This document shows, piece by piece, positions 31,366-32,093 of a stretch of 32,093 bases of DNA. The notes beneath the pieces are model-generated. The model saw nothing but the letters and a program-made list of their open reading frames with translations. It was not told the origin of the DNA and did not search any database. The first letter of the stretch is position 1, and every line of letters begins with the position of its first letter. The DNA is from Lachnospiraceae bacterium (GTDB lineage Bacteria; Bacillota; Clostridia; Lachnospirales; Lachnospiraceae), in the NCBI GenBank assembly GCA_017448845.1, contig JAFSKT010000129.1:1-32093 (forward strand). The letters run 5' to 3'. Position numbers and translations under genes: made by a program.

Positions 31366-32093
31366 ATGAAGATCGTTTTACTGGAAAGACTTAGCGCAGG
31401 TGCGGATATGGATGTCTCCTGTTTTGGGGAGCTGGGGGAATTCGTGTCCTACGATAATACTGTAAGCATAGAGGAAGTGGCGGAGCGGGTTAAAGATGCG
31501 GACGCCGTGATAGCAAATAAAGCCCCCATGAATGAGCTTTCATTAAAGGATGCGCCGAAGGTGGGATTCATCGGGGAACTGGCCACCGGATACGATAACG
31601 TGGATATAGAGTATTGCAGGAAGCGGGGCATACGGGTTGCGAATGTCAGGAATTATTCCACCGCCATGGTGGCCCAGCATACCTTTGCCCTTGCTCTTTC
31701 CCTGTCCCAGAAGATAGTTCATTATGATGACTATGTAAAATCCGGCCAATATGCTTCCCAGAAGCGCTTCTCCAATTTTGACATATCTTTTAATGAGCTG
31801 GATAAGAAGACCTGGGGGATCGCAGGATACGGAAATATCGGAAAGAGGGTAGCAGGGATCGCAGAAGCCTTCGGCTGCAGGGTGATCATCCATTCAATTA
31901 CCGGAAAGAAGCATGAATCGCAGTATGAGCAGGTGGATAAGGAAACCCTTTTAAGGGAAAGCGATTTTCTTTCACTCCACTGTCCCTTAAGTGACTTAAG
32001 CAGGCATTTCATTGATAAAGAAGCATTTTCCATGATGAAGCCCAAAGCATATCTTATAAATGTGGCCCGGGGGCCGGTTGTGGATACCGTTGC
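31366..32093 (+). CDS. D-2-hydroxyacid dehydrogenase, 5' part
   Basis: About 242 residues are visible; the gene runs off the window. The ATG at 31366 has GGGAGGA seven bases before it. The family reduces 2-keto acids to D-2-hydroxy acids with NADH, or acts on hydroxypyruvate, phosphoglycerate or glycerate. Visible are the substrate-domain segment GELATGYDNVDIEYCRKRGI, ARNVRNYS-like VANVRNYSTAMVAQHTFAL, the NAD-binding GYGNIGKRVAGIAEAFGC (GxGxxG), and SLHCPLSDLSRHFID followed by NVARGPVVD, which carries the substrate arginine. The catalytic Glu and His are beyond the edge. Overall closest to glycerate/hydroxypyruvate-type members, but substrate assignment is not possible from this part. Confidence 0.9.
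   Translation, partial: MKIVLLERLSAGADMDVSCFGELGEFVSYDNTVSIEEVAERVKDADAVIANKAPMNELSLKDAPKVGFIGELATGYDNVDIEYCRKRGIRVANVRNYSTAMVAQHTFALALSLSQKIVHYDDYVKSGQYASQKRFSNFDISFNELDKKTWGIAGYGNIGKRVAGIAEAFGCRVIIHSITGKKHESQYEQVDKETLLRESDFLSLHCPLSDLSRHFIDKEAFSMMKPKAYLINVARGPVVDTV

Overview
The window looks like a chromosomal segment of a Firmicute of the Lachnospiraceae/Clostridiales type. This is inferred from gene content (type III glutamine synthetase beside a type I-like one, an ANTAR regulator, class I AsnB, orphan BMP lipoprotein), strong AGGAGG-type ribosome sites, and TTGACA/TATAAT-like promoters with 17-base spacers. Nearly all genes lie on the + strand. No tRNA, rRNA, phage, transposase or defence gene was seen.

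Layout. 1-2020: 3' part of a CDF-family metal transporter, a decapitated WYL-regulator remnant fused in frame just after its stop, and a ZIP-family metal transporter. 2088-16958: a nitrogen-assimilation block. It holds an orphan BMP-type lipoprotein, a divergent glutamine synthetase I homologue (glnA), an ANTAR regulator with a degenerate receiver, asnB, pyrG, glnN (type III glutamine synthetase), gltB and gltD, closed by a strong terminator. These genes make glutamine (GlnN, perhaps GlnA), turn it into glutamate (GltBD), or spend it (AsnB, PyrG). 16996-18016: about 1 kb without a gene, holding eleven 38-bp units, ten of them in a strict 74-bp period, interrupted by a large palindromic element. 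18086-19021: cysK. 19120-25318: a cyclic-di-GMP group (HD-GYP protein, two GGDEF proteins) and a C-type-lectin-fold lipoprotein. 25328-25639: a corA remnant on the minus strand. 25785-28588: aldo/keto reductase with ferredoxin tail, PAP2 phosphatase, thiamine pyrophosphokinase. 28698-31274: a large KaiC-like plus PEP/pyruvate-binding protein. 31366-end: a D-2-hydroxyacid dehydrogenase cut by the window edge.

The most interesting pattern is a shared 5' leader. Upstream of glnA, glnN and the PEP/pyruvate-binding protein there is a promoter with an exact 17-base spacer, followed within roughly 0-15 bases of the predicted transcript start by a perfect or near-perfect GC-rich hairpin and a T-run. 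Each looks like a transcription attenuator at the extreme 5' end of the mRNA. An ANTAR protein, a family known to act by antitermination, is encoded in the same cluster. This suggests a small nitrogen regulon controlled by premature termination, though only one hairpin has a loop resembling the known ANTAR target. The second pattern is the 74-bp repeat array between gltD and cysK, which is regular like a CRISPR array but is not one.
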